DNA from: Sphingomonas echinoides
GTDB lineage: Bacteria > Pseudomonadota > Alphaproteobacteria > Sphingomonadales > Sphingomonadaceae
Assembly (NCBI RefSeq): GCF_029623395.1
Contig: NZ_JAPYKK010000021.1
Location: 1-64,000, forward strand
DNA: 64,000 nt
Reading direction: 5' to 3'
The notes under the pieces were generated by a model. The model was given only the letters and a program-made list of their open reading frames with translations. It did no database searches and was not told the DNA's origin. Position 1 is the stretch's first letter. Each line of letters opens with the position of its first letter. The translations under genes were made by a program, and so were the position numbers. This document shows positions 35,571-43,834 of this stretch, in pieces.

Positions 35571-35613
35571 TGAAACGTAACGAAACGATACTATGTTGCG
35601 TTTTGGTTTGCGC
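35571..35613. promoter_or_regulatory. Divergent AgaR/DeoR-type operator region
   Basis: Minus-strand GTTTCGTTACGTTTCA (35586-35571) and plus-strand TTGCGTTTTGGTTTGCGC (35596-35613) lie back to back between the amidohydrolase and GH36 genes. Both are variants of the GTTTCGTTTT pattern at 30187 and 38717. Confidence 0.5.
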
Positions 35614-35690
35614 AAGCGATAACGATCGGGCACATCGTGTTCAAGGTCGCTCCCGTTTTCATGAGGTGGCCTAGTTTTCGGGAGGCTGCC

Positions 35691-37790
35691 GTGCAGAGTT
35701 TCATCCTTTCTCGCCGGCGCCTGCTCGCGAAGTTTTCGGGCACTGCCGCCACACTGTTAGTCGCGCCGCAAGCCCTAGCGTGGGTCGTGACCAAGGGCGG
35801 ATCGGCAGTCCGTCTGAGCGATGGCGTGCTGACGATCGAATTTGATTCAGGCCTCCATTCGCGGATTTCGCGAGGCGGCACGGTCCTGACCGCGATGGAA
35901 CCGGGCGAGGCGATCCGGCTCGGCGATGAGCAGGTCATCGACCGATTCCTGCTGCTCGACCAGACTCACGAAAACGTATCCGGTGCGCACGGCACGGGTC
36001 GCGTCCATCATCTTCGTGGAACATCAGCCGGGCGTATCGAGAAGCGTGTTTCGGTGACGTTCCTCGATCGCTACCCCGGTCTCGCGCTGCTTGACGTACG
36101 CTATCGCAACACCAGCGCCGCGCCGGTCGTCGTTACGGGATGGCAGGCGGCGACGCATGATCTACTCGCGCATACCGATGGCGCCTGGAGTTTCTCGGGA
36201 GCGTCTTACCCCGATCGAAGAGACTGGGTGCAGCGCGTTTCGCCGGGCTTCGGGCAGCACAACTTCATGGGGATGAACGCATCGGATTATGGCGGCGGTA
36301 CGCCGGTCGCAGTGGTGTGGCGTCGCGATGCCGGTCTTGCCGTCGGGCATATCGACACCGTGCCACGACTAGTGTCGCTGCCGGTCTCGGGTCAGCCAAC
36401 GGGCACCCGCATCGCGATCTCCGGGGACCAGCCCGCGCTGCTTGCACCGGGGGCGTCGCTCGATCTGCCGCCGGTATTTTTAATGGTACATGAGGGCGAT
36501 CATTTTCGTCCACTCGACGCCTATCGTCGACTGATGGCCGAGCGCGGGCTTGCTGCTCCCGCAATCCCCGACGCGAGCTACGCGCCGGTATGGTGCGCCT
36601 GGGGATACGGCCGCGACTTTACGACCGCTGAAGTTCTGACGGCGATGGGCAAGGCTAAGGAGATTGGCCTTGAATGGGCGGTGCTCGACGATGGCTGGCA
36701 GACATCGGAGGGTGACTGGAAGCTGAACTCGAAAAAATTCCCGCGTGGCAATGCCGACATGAAGGCGTTCGCCAGCGCTATGAAAGCGGGGGGGATGCGC
36801 CCCCGCCTATGGCTCGCACCACTCGCGGTCGACCCCGGCACGGATCTGCTGCGCGATCATCCCGACATGCTATTGCTCGATGCAACGGGTGCCGCGCAGA
36901 ACGTCAGCTTCTGGAATGCTTATACCATGTGCCCGGCGTATCCGCCGGTGGTCGATTACTTTCGCGGGCAGGTTCGCCGTATCCTGGGGGAATGGGGGTT
37001 CGAGGGGCTGAAGCTCGACGGCCAGCATTTGAATGGGGTCGCGCCTTGCCATAACCCTGCGCACAACCATGCGCGCCCCGAAGAATCCTACGAGAAGCTG
37101 CAGGATTTCTGGAAGGCGCTCTACGACGAGGCAATGGCGATCAACCCTGACGCGGTGATCGAGATTTGCCCGTGCGGCGATTCCTTCGCCTTTCACAACA
37201 TGCCGGGAATGAATCACACCCCGGCCTCTGACCCGACTTCTTCATGGCAGATCCGGTTAAAGGGAAAAACTTTCAAGGCATTGATGGGGCCGTCCGCGCC
37301 TTATGCTGGAGATCACGTCGAGCTAAGCGACCGGCACAACGACTTTGCCACGCATTACGGCGTCGGTGCGATCGTCTCGACCAAATTCACCTGGCCGCAC
37401 GATCCAGTCAACACCACCGATCCACTGCCACCCGGCGGAATCGCGTTGACTCCGGAACGTGAGGTGCTGTGGCGCAAGTGGATCGCACTGTACCGCGCGA
37501 ATATGCTGCCCAAGGGGGAGTATCTCGGCGGCCTCTACGACATCGGCTTCGATAAACCGGAGAGCCACGCGATCCGCGCGGGCGGGGCAATGCACTATGC
37601 GTTCTACGCCGATACATGGGCCGGAACCGTCACGCTGCGTGGCCTCCCGCCGGGGCGTCATAGATTGATCAACAGCTTCACCGGACAGCCGCTGGGCACC
37701 GTCAGCGGTCCTGTTGCCAGCCTGCCGGCACGCTTCGAGCATTTCCTCGTGCTTGCCGCCACACCGCTCAATCAAAAGGCTACAGCATGA
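35691..37790 (+). CDS. GH36-type alpha-galactosidase, Tat-exported
   Basis: A 699-residue GH36 enzyme. The chosen GTG start (35691) has a gggagg site and gives an N-terminus with the twin-arginine signal SRRRLLAKFSG and an ALAWV cleavage region. The N-terminal beta domain is followed by the TIM barrel: EWAVLDDGWQ near 327, the nucleophile Asp in LKLDGQH near 442 and the acid/base Asp in ASDPTSSW near 513. GH36 enzymes remove alpha-galactose or alpha-GalNAc. Its stop overlaps the EamA transporter by four bases. The open frame from a GTG at 35637 lacks a ribosome site. Confidence 0.9.
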   Translation: MQSFILSRRRLLAKFSGTAATLLVAPQALAWVVTKGGSAVRLSDGVLTIEFDSGLHSRISRGGTVLTAMEPGEAIRLGDEQVIDRFLLLDQTHENVSGAHGTGRVHHLRGTSAGRIEKRVSVTFLDRYPGLALLDVRYRNTSAAPVVVTGWQAATHDLLAHTDGAWSFSGASYPDRRDWVQRVSPGFGQHNFMGMNASDYGGGTPVAVVWRRDAGLAVGHIDTVPRLVSLPVSGQPTGTRIAISGDQPALLAPGASLDLPPVFLMVHEGDHFRPLDAYRRLMAERGLAAPAIPDASYAPVWCAWGYGRDFTTAEVLTAMGKAKEIGLEWAVLDDGWQTSEGDWKLNSKKFPRGNADMKAFASAMKAGGMRPRLWLAPLAVDPGTDLLRDHPDMLLLDATGAAQNVSFWNAYTMCPAYPPVVDYFRGQVRRILGEWGFEGLKLDGQHLNGVAPCHNPAHNHARPEESYEKLQDFWKALYDEAMAINPDAVIEICPCGDSFAFHNMPGMNHTPASDPTSSWQIRLKGKTFKALMGPSAPYAGDHVELSDRHNDFATHYGVGAIVSTKFTWPHDPVNTTDPLPPGGIALTPEREVLWRKWIALYRANMLPKGEYLGGLYDIGFDKPESHAIRAGGAMHYAFYADTWAGTVTLRGLPPGRHRLINSFTGQPLGTVSGPVASLPARFEHFLVLAATPLNQKATA

Positions 37791-38716
37791 CTAACAGCGC
37801 GACGTCGGGTAGCCGGGTATGGCTGCTGAACGCCTTGGCAACCGTCGTTCTGTGGGGAATCTGGGGGGCGTTTTCGGGCTTGTCGCCGCAGCATGGTTTC
37901 CCAGAGACGCTGGTATATTGCGTATGGGCGCTGACGATGATCCCGCCCGCGGTAATCGTACTGGCGCAGGCCAAATGGAAGCTCGACACCAACCCGCGCG
38001 CTGTCGCTCACGGCCTTGCGGTCGGATTGCTCGGCGCGGGCGGACAGATGGTTTTGTTTTACGCCGTAACGCGGGGGCCGGCGTACCTCATCTTTCCGGT
38101 CATCTCCTTGTCGCCGGTTGTTACGATTGCACTCTCCTTCCTGTTCATGGGAGAACGCACCGGGCGCCTTGGTGCGGTCGGAATCGTGCTTGCTCTGCTC
38201 GCGCTGCCGACCTTCGACTTCGCGCCGGGTGGTGCTGCGTCCGGCGGGAGCTGGATGTGGATGGCGTTGATCGTCATGGCCTGTTGGGGGCTTCAAGCCT
38301 ATTTCATGAAATCCGCCAATCGCGTCATGACGGGCGAAAGCATCTTCTTCTACATGACCGTCACCGGTCTCGCGCTCGTGCCCGTTGCGCTGATGCTGAC
38401 CGACTTTAGCCGGCCCATCAACGATGGTGCGGACGGTCCATGGTTGGCTGCGGGAATCCAAGTTTTGAACGCTGTCGGTGCGCTGACGCTCGTCTTCGCC
38501 TTTCGCTACGGCAAGGCGATCATCGTGGCGCCGCTGACGAACGCCGGCGCGCCGCTCGCGACTGCCATCATCTCATTAGTCGCGCTGGGCGTGATGCCGG
38601 GGTCGATCAAGCTCGTCGGAATCGGGCTCGCCTTGGCCGCATCGCTAATGTTGGCGTTCGAGCCCGACGCCACAGGCGGCGATGATCACAAAGCCGACGG
38701 TATTCTCGTTAAATAG
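37787..38716 (+). CDS. EamA/DMT family transporter
   Basis: A 309-residue inner-membrane protein with about ten transmembrane helices in two EamA repeats (for example LLNALATVVLWGIWGAFSGL at the start and LVGIGLALAASLMLAFEP at the end). Its ATG overlaps the GH36 stop, so it is translationally coupled to a glycosidase. DMT transporters move small solutes, often nucleotide-sugars, amino acids or metabolites. Here it is the only inner-membrane transporter in the cluster, so it may import the released sugar. That role is inferred from position. Confidence 0.88.
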   Translation: MTNSATSGSRVWLLNALATVVLWGIWGAFSGLSPQHGFPETLVYCVWALTMIPPAVIVLAQAKWKLDTNPRAVAHGLAVGLLGAGGQMVLFYAVTRGPAYLIFPVISLSPVVTIALSFLFMGERTGRLGAVGIVLALLALPTFDFAPGGAASGGSWMWMALIVMACWGLQAYFMKSANRVMTGESIFFYMTVTGLALVPVALMLTDFSRPINDGADGPWLAAGIQVLNAVGALTLVFAFRYGKAIIVAPLTNAGAPLATAIISLVALGVMPGSIKLVGIGLALAASLMLAFEPDATGGDDHKADGILVK

Positions 38717-38741
38717 GTTTCGTTTTGCTTCGCTTAGTTGC
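38717..38741 (+). promoter_or_regulatory. Putative AgaR/DeoR operator upstream of the gatZ-like gene
   Basis: GTTTCGTTTTGCTTCGCTTA followed by GTTGC. It is almost identical to the site at 30187-30211. It lies directly after the transporter stop and 45 bp before the gatZ-like start, implying an internal promoter for the three downstream genes. Confidence 0.55.
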
Positions 38742-38785
38742 GGGTCTGAGAGTGATGCGCTAATGCATATCGAAAGGAGAAGTTG

Positions 38786-40069
38786 GTGGAACTGATTCGA
38801 AACATCGTCGCGCGTCACAAGCACGGGGAAGCGATCGGCGTAACTTCGGTTTGCTCGGCTCACCCGTTGGTGATCGAGGCGACCTTTGCGCATGCGTTGC
38901 GGCACGATGCGCCGGTCGTGCTAATCGAAGCGACCTCGAACCAGGTCAATCAGGACGGCGGTTACACCGGCATGGTGCCCGCCGACTTCCGCCGCTTTGT
39001 CGAGGCGATCGCACATCGGTTGGGCTTTCCGCTTGAGCGGTTGGCGCTCGGCGGGGATCATCTCGGTCCTAATGCCTGGACTAGCCTGTCGGCGGACAAC
39101 GCGATGGCCAAGGCCGAGACGATGATCGCCGACTATGTTCGCGCGGGCTTTTCGAAGATCCATCTTGATTGCTCAATGACGTGTGCGGGTGACCCGAACC
39201 CATTGCCCGAGCGGACTATTGCGGAACGCGCCGCGCGACTGTGCCGCGCAGCGGAAAACGCCTTTTTGGGAGATACAGCAGACGCCCCGGTTTATGTGAT
39301 CGGCACCGAGGTGCCGGTGCCCGGTGGCGCAGCAGAAGACCTCGAAACGCTCGCGATTACGACGCCCGAGGCTGCACTGGCGACGCTCGACATGCATCGC
39401 GTGTTATTTGCGGAAAGCGGGCTCGCGGCTGCCTGGGATCGCGTGATCGCAACGGTTGTGCAACCGGGCGTCGAGTTCGATCACATGAAAGTAGTTGATT
39501 ACCGACCTGAGGCGGCACGCGCGCTGAGCGCCGCGATCGTGCCTGTCGACCACGTCGTGTTCGAGGCGCATTCGACCGATTATCAATCCGCTGCTTCGCT
39601 TGCCGCGTTGGTGCATGATCATTTCGCGATCCTCAAGGTCGGTCCCGGCGTGACCTTTGCGTTGCGCGAAGCACTGTGGGGGCTTGATGCAATCGAACGC
39701 GAGACGGTTGCGCCCGACGAGCGTTCCCATCTCCGCGACGTTGCGGTTGCGCGGATGAAGGCCGAGCCGGGCAATTGGCGGAAATACTATCACGAGACCG
39801 GCGGAGCGCTCGATCTCCAGCTGCAATACAGCCTGAGCGACCGCATCCGCTATTACTGGCCCGACCCCGCAATCGTCGAAGCGGAGACCAAACTGTTCGA
39901 CAATCTGCGCGCGCACGCGCCGCCATTGCCGCTGCTCAGCCAATATCTCCCTGTCGCTTATGCCGCTGTTCGCGCCGGTACAGCGACGTTGGACCCAGTG
40001 GATCTCATTGTCGCGCACATCGCCGCGACGCTCGACGCCTATTATGGAGCGTGTAACCCCAATGCCTGA
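38786..40069 (+). CDS. GatZ/KbaZ/AgaZ family protein, stand-alone
   Basis: A 427-residue protein of the class II tagatose-bisphosphate aldolase non-catalytic subunit family. Typical motifs are SVCSAHPLVIEATF, EATSNQVNQDGGYTGM (~51-66), LGGDHLGPNAW (~91) and KIHLDCSM (~126). GTG 38786 follows an aaggaga site; TTG 38783 is the alternative. No gatY/kbaY/agaY catalytic partner is nearby. Stand-alone GatZ proteins in alphaproteobacteria have been reported to act as D-tagatose 6-phosphate 4-epimerase, which would give fructose 6-phosphate directly. Overlaps the agaS-like gene by eight bases. Confidence 0.88.
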   Translation: MELIRNIVARHKHGEAIGVTSVCSAHPLVIEATFAHALRHDAPVVLIEATSNQVNQDGGYTGMVPADFRRFVEAIAHRLGFPLERLALGGDHLGPNAWTSLSADNAMAKAETMIADYVRAGFSKIHLDCSMTCAGDPNPLPERTIAERAARLCRAAENAFLGDTADAPVYVIGTEVPVPGGAAEDLETLAITTPEAALATLDMHRVLFAESGLAAAWDRVIATVVQPGVEFDHMKVVDYRPEAARALSAAIVPVDHVVFEAHSTDYQSAASLAALVHDHFAILKVGPGVTFALREALWGLDAIERETVAPDERSHLRDVAVARMKAEPGNWRKYYHETGGALDLQLQYSLSDRIRYYWPDPAIVEAETKLFDNLRAHAPPLPLLSQYLPVAYAAVRAGTATLDPVDLIVAHIAATLDAYYGACNPNA

Positions 40070-41201
40070 AACCCTTGTTGCGTCTGACCGACCGGCCACC
40101 AGCGACAATAGCTGGACGCGGCGCGAAATCCTGCAGCAACCCGCCACGCTGCGCGCTACGCAGGCCGTGCTAATCGCGACGCGCGACGCGATCGACGCGT
40201 TCCTTGCGCCGCTCCTTGCTAAGGCGGACTTGCGTATCATGCTGTGTGGTGCCGGCACGTCGGCGTTTATCGGCGAGTGTCTCGCGCCGTGGCTGACCGC
40301 AACGCTTGGCCGTCCGGTTGAGGCGGTGGCGACCACCGACATCGTTGGTGCGCCACACCTCTATCTGGACCCGAAGCGACCGACGCTGATGGTGTCGTTC
40401 GGTCGATCGGGGAACAGCCCGGAGAGCATCGCCGCGGTCGATCTGGCCGACGCGCGCCTGTCGGTCCATCATCTTGTCATCACCTGCAATGCCGAGGGTG
40501 CGCTGGCGCAGCGCGCCGGCCCGCACGGCCATGTCGTCCTTTTGCCGGAAGAAACACACGACCGCGCTTTCGCGATGACTTCGAGCTTCAGCGCGATGAT
40601 GCTGGCGGCGCTGTCGATCTTCACGGGCGTGGATACGATGGATGCGCGAGTAGAGGCGATCGCGACCGCCGTCGGTAACACTTTGACGCAAGCCGATGGC
40701 ATCGCCGTGGATCTCGCCGCACAGGATTTCGAGCGGGTCGTCTATCTGGGCAGTGGTGTGTTCCAGGGCCTCGCACGTGAAGCCGCGCTCAAACTACTCG
40801 AACTGACTGATGGCGCCATTCCGACGGCGTTCGATTCCGCGCTAGGTTTCCGTCATGGTCCGAAGACGATCGTTACTGCTCGAACGCTGGTGGTGGTGTT
40901 CGTTTCGAACGATCCGCTGACCCGGCTATACGATCTCGATATCCTTGCCGAACTGCGCGCGGACGGACGTTGCGGTGCCATCTTCGCGATCTCCGCGCAG
41001 GATGGCGGCGGTGACACGCTGCTGGTGGAGGGCGCATCCGCGTTCACCGAATCGGACCTGCTGTTCCCCTACATCGTTCCGGCGCAACTGTTTGGTCTGC
41101 ACTGCTCGCTGCGACAGGGTCGTACCCCCGACCGGCCCAATGCAAGCGGCACGGTCAACCGTGTCGTGCAGGGCGTCCGCATCCATACGCCGGCAGCATG
41201 A
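40062..41201 (+). CDS. SIS domain sugar isomerase/deaminase, AgaS-like
   Basis: A 379-residue protein with two sugar-isomerase (SIS) domains. The first has MLCGAGTSAFIGECLAPWL (~57-75) and SFGRSGNSPES; the second has YLGSGVFQGLAREAALKLLE (~228). AgaS converts galactosamine 6-phosphate to tagatose 6-phosphate with loss of ammonia. The start (MPETLVASD) lies inside the end of the gatZ-like gene. Its position between the gatZ-like gene and a sugar kinase supports the galactosamine or tagatose assignment over a glucosamine one. Confidence 0.87.
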   Translation: MPETLVASDRPATSDNSWTRREILQQPATLRATQAVLIATRDAIDAFLAPLLAKADLRIMLCGAGTSAFIGECLAPWLTATLGRPVEAVATTDIVGAPHLYLDPKRPTLMVSFGRSGNSPESIAAVDLADARLSVHHLVITCNAEGALAQRAGPHGHVVLLPEETHDRAFAMTSSFSAMMLAALSIFTGVDTMDARVEAIATAVGNTLTQADGIAVDLAAQDFERVVYLGSGVFQGLAREAALKLLELTDGAIPTAFDSALGFRHGPKTIVTARTLVVVFVSNDPLTRLYDLDILAELRADGRCGAIFAISAQDGGGDTLLVEGASAFTESDLLFPYIVPAQLFGLHCSLRQGRTPDRPNASGTVNRVVQGVRIHTPAA

Positions 41202-42133
41202 CCTTTTATCTCGGCGTCGATGGCGGCGGCACCAAGACCGAGTTCGTGTGCAGCGATGCAAGCGGTGCGGTCGTAGCACGGGCTTTGACGGGAACGACCT
41301 ATCATTTGCAGGTTGGGCTCGACGAGGCAGTCGCCCGGATCGCGCACGGGGTCGGCGCAGTATGCGGCCAACTCGCGGTGGCGCCATCGGAACTGCGCTA
41401 CGCGTTTTTCGGACTGCCGGCCTACGGGGAGGACGCCGCAGTGGATCCGTTGCTGAACGCTGCATGCGGGCGAATTCTCGGACACGACCGCTACGCCTGC
41501 GACAATGACATGGTGTGCGGCTGGGCGGGCTCGCTAGCCTGTGCCGACGGGATCAACCTCGTGGCGGGGACGGGTTCTATTGGTTACGGTGAGCGGCAGG
41601 GGCTGTCCGCCCGGGTCGGCGGCTGGGGCGAAATGTTCAGTGACGAAGGTTCTGCCTATTGGATCGCGATCCAGGGTCTCAACGCCTTCACCCGGATGAG
41701 CGACGGTCGCCTTGCTGCCGGGCCGCTGCACAGTGTCTTTGTCGCTGCGCTCGATCTCGGCAGCGATCTGGATATTTGTGCGCGGGTAATGGGGGAACAG
41801 GGCATGACCCGCGACGCAATCGCTGCGCTCGCGCCGATCGTCGTGCAGGCGGCGGGTGAGGGGGATGCGCACGCCGCCGCCATTCTCGATCGAGCAGGCC
41901 AGGAACTGGCACAGTTGGCACAGGCGCTGCGCAATCGGTTGAGGTTCTCGGAAAGCGAAACGGTGCTGCTCTCCTGGTCCGGCGGCGTCTTGACCAAGCA
42001 GGATACGGTGCGCAAGTCCTTCCTGCGCGCGCTGGAGCAGCAGTCGCCTTACGAACTAATCGCGCCGCGCCACGAACCGGGCGTAGGAGCAGCGCTATAC
42101 GCAGCGTTGCTGGAGCGATCGCTTGCTACTTGA
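41198..42133 (+). CDS. BadF/BadG/BcrA/BcrD-type sugar kinase
   Basis: A 311-residue ATP-dependent kinase of the N-acetylglucosamine-kinase-like ASKHA fold. Phosphate motifs are YLGVDGGGTKTEFV at the start and LVAGTGSIGYG near 125, followed by GGWGEMFSDEGSAYWI. The last conserved motif LSWSGGVL lies near 263. It overlaps the agaS-like gene by four bases and ends the operon. In context it would phosphorylate galactosamine, GalNAc or a related sugar. It is a different fold branch from the ROK-family AgaK. Confidence 0.87.
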   Translation: MTFYLGVDGGGTKTEFVCSDASGAVVARALTGTTYHLQVGLDEAVARIAHGVGAVCGQLAVAPSELRYAFFGLPAYGEDAAVDPLLNAACGRILGHDRYACDNDMVCGWAGSLACADGINLVAGTGSIGYGERQGLSARVGGWGEMFSDEGSAYWIAIQGLNAFTRMSDGRLAAGPLHSVFVAALDLGSDLDICARVMGEQGMTRDAIAALAPIVVQAAGEGDAHAAAILDRAGQELAQLAQALRNRLRFSESETVLLSWSGGVLTKQDTVRKSFLRALEQQSPYELIAPRHEPGVGAALYAALLERSLAT

Positions 42134-42182
42134 TCGACGCGAAGCGCATTAAACGGCCGTGCTGCGTTACGGCAAGATTGCT

Positions 42183-42508
42183 TTAGTCGTGGATCTGCAG
42201 ATATTCAGTCGCCATCAAGAGTGTACGCGTTGGGTGACAGCAACTACTTCTGCGCCAGCGGCGCGTCCGGACTGGATGCCGGCTGGGGCATCCTCGAAAA
42301 CGACACACCGCGTCACATTTTTACCGAGCCTTAGGGTCGGCTCGCTGTAGCAATTCGGCGCCGATTTGCCGACGGGAATGTCCTCTGCGGTAATGAACAG
42401 GCTAGGTGCGTTCAGCCCGGCGGCTTCCAGTCGGGCCTCGGTAAGACGGCTGGTAGCGGCCGTGAAGATTGCCCAGCCATCGTGCGGCAACGCTGCAGCC
42501 CGTCCCCA
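42183..42508 (-). pseudogene. Remnant of a HAD sugar-phosphatase-like gene
   Basis: The minus strand encodes LPHDGWAIFTAATSRLTEAR, then an insertion-cap end, GKSAPNCYSEPTLRLG and VVFEDAPAGIQSGRAAGAE, characteristic of HAD phosphatases such as glycerol- or sugar-phosphatases. The N-terminal DxD nucleophile part is absent, and no start codon fits. The main frame ends at a TGA after TQRVHS, while MATEYLQIHD continues in another frame to 42183, so the C-terminus is also shifted. A TGA immediately upstream (42509-42511) closes the frame of the recombinase piece. It cannot be functional. Confidence 0.65.
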
Positions 42509-42895
42509 TCAAGCAATCGTCGCGTCCTGCGCTGCCCAACTCAGTGGCCAGTCCGTATCTAGCAGCTTGCGCGGCGTCAGCGCTCTGGCTTGCCGACCTT
42601 CTACGATAGCGGTGGCGATGCTGGGAGAGAGCCATGACAGCCGAATGAGCTTGGCGATGCGGTGGCGGCAGCGCTGCTGGTCCGCTGCAATTTCTCGGAT
42701 CGAACGGTCAGGCGATGCCAACACCAGATCGCGCATGGCACGCGCTTCCGACAGCAGCGCGACAAGCTTTGGGTCGCGGGTTGATGTCTGCCCGCCGGGG
42801 CCTGTCAGAACCAGCTTGGTTGCCTTACCTTCACGGACCTTGGTTGCAGCGGCAAGCAGGACTAGCGGTGCGGCATCGGTGGGTTCGGCGAGGCC
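42509..42895 (-). pseudogene. C-terminal piece of a site-specific recombinase, inverted
   Basis: Minus-strand reading from about 42895 gives PTDAAPLVLLAAATKVREGK, then REIAADQQRCRHRIAKLIRL and the ending LDTDWPLSWAAQDATIA with a stop at 42509. This matches the C-terminus of large serine recombinases of sphingomonads, including the second helix-turn-helix. It is the direct continuation of the protein segment that lies on the opposite strand at 42896-43275. An inversion has therefore separated two parts of one gene. Confidence 0.6.
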
Positions 42896-43275
42896 ATGGG
42901 CGGCGGATGACGCCGAGCCACGCGGTTAAGAACGGCCGCCGCTATCGCTACTATGTGACGCATAGCGCCGATCTGCGGCCGGAATCCCCGCTGGCATGGC
43001 GTATGCCGGCGCACGATGTCGAAGCCGCGCTCGTCGCTAGGCTGAGCGATTACTTTCGCGACTATCGCGAGATCGCGGTCCTCGCCGGTAACGGCGCATC
43101 TGCTGCTGCGATCGGCGTGCTGGTGGAGCGGGCCGAGCACGCGGTCAAACATTTGGCGGAACCAGCGAAGATTCGCGTCATCATCGCAAAGCTCGTCAGA
43201 TCGATCGGCATGGCGGACGACGAGCTGCGGATCGAGCTCGACCGGCCTGCCCTCGCTCGCCTGCTTGGCGCCCTA
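42896..43275 (+). pseudogene. Middle piece of a site-specific recombinase
   Basis: The plus strand encodes GRRMTPSHAVKNGRRYRYYV, then RMPAHDVEAALVARLSDYF and a helical stretch ending DRPALARLLGA. This is the zinc-ribbon and coiled-coil portion of a large serine recombinase. The catalytic N-terminus is absent, and the expected C-terminus lies inverted at 42509-42895. The frame continues only to a TGA at 43303. It is not a functional gene. Confidence 0.6.
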
Positions 43276-43834
43276 TTACGGTTACGAGGTTGCCGGCGTG
43301 GATGAGCGCCGCGAGCGGGTTACGCTGCGGCTCGCCGATGGCCTGCGAGGCCGTCACCCCGAGTTCGGCGCCCGGACGGTGATCGAGGCCACAACCAGCC
43401 GCGTCGAGGTGGCCGCGGGCCGCTCCCTGACGCTCATCGACTTCGGTTCGTCATTTCTGCGCGAACTGGTCGCGATGTCAGGCTCGCCTGAATTCGGCGG
43501 CGGCTACGCCTCTCTGGGGCTTCCCGGTCCGCAAGGCCAGATCGCCGCTTTCCTTGGCCGCTGGCAGTCGGAGCAAGGCGAGACCCTGGGAGAAGAGCTG
43601 CACCTCGTGCGCTGCGCGCCCGATGGCCGTCCCGCCGCGGTCGAAGGCATGGTCGCAGCGCTCCTTTTCGCGCCGGTCGTCAGCGTCGAGCCGCCGCGTG
43701 CCAACGACGCCGCCGCTCGCAGACAAATGCTGGACGGGATGCGAGCGCACGTCGAGGCCGCGGCCGCAGGGCAGGTAACCCGCCAGCGCATGCTGAATGA
43801 CCTCGTACTTCTTGCAGCCGCGGACGTGGCGTGA
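43265..43834 (+). CDS. Hypothetical protein, perhaps N-terminally truncated
   Basis: A 189-residue protein that I do not recognise. The frame begins at a TTG exactly where the recombinase homology ends, so the original start may have been lost at the rearrangement; an internal GTG or ATG is possible. It has a beta-rich first half (ERVTLRLADGLRGRHPEFGA) and an Arg/Ala-rich helical end. No motif suggests a catalytic role. Its stop overlaps the GTG of the next gene, so the two belong together as a pair of unknown function. Confidence 0.5.
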   Translation: MAPYYGYEVAGVDERRERVTLRLADGLRGRHPEFGARTVIEATTSRVEVAAGRSLTLIDFGSSFLRELVAMSGSPEFGGGYASLGLPGPQGQIAAFLGRWQSEQGETLGEELHLVRCAPDGRPAAVEGMVAALLFAPVVSVEPPRANDAAARRQMLDGMRAHVEAAAAGQVTRQRMLNDLVLLAAADVA

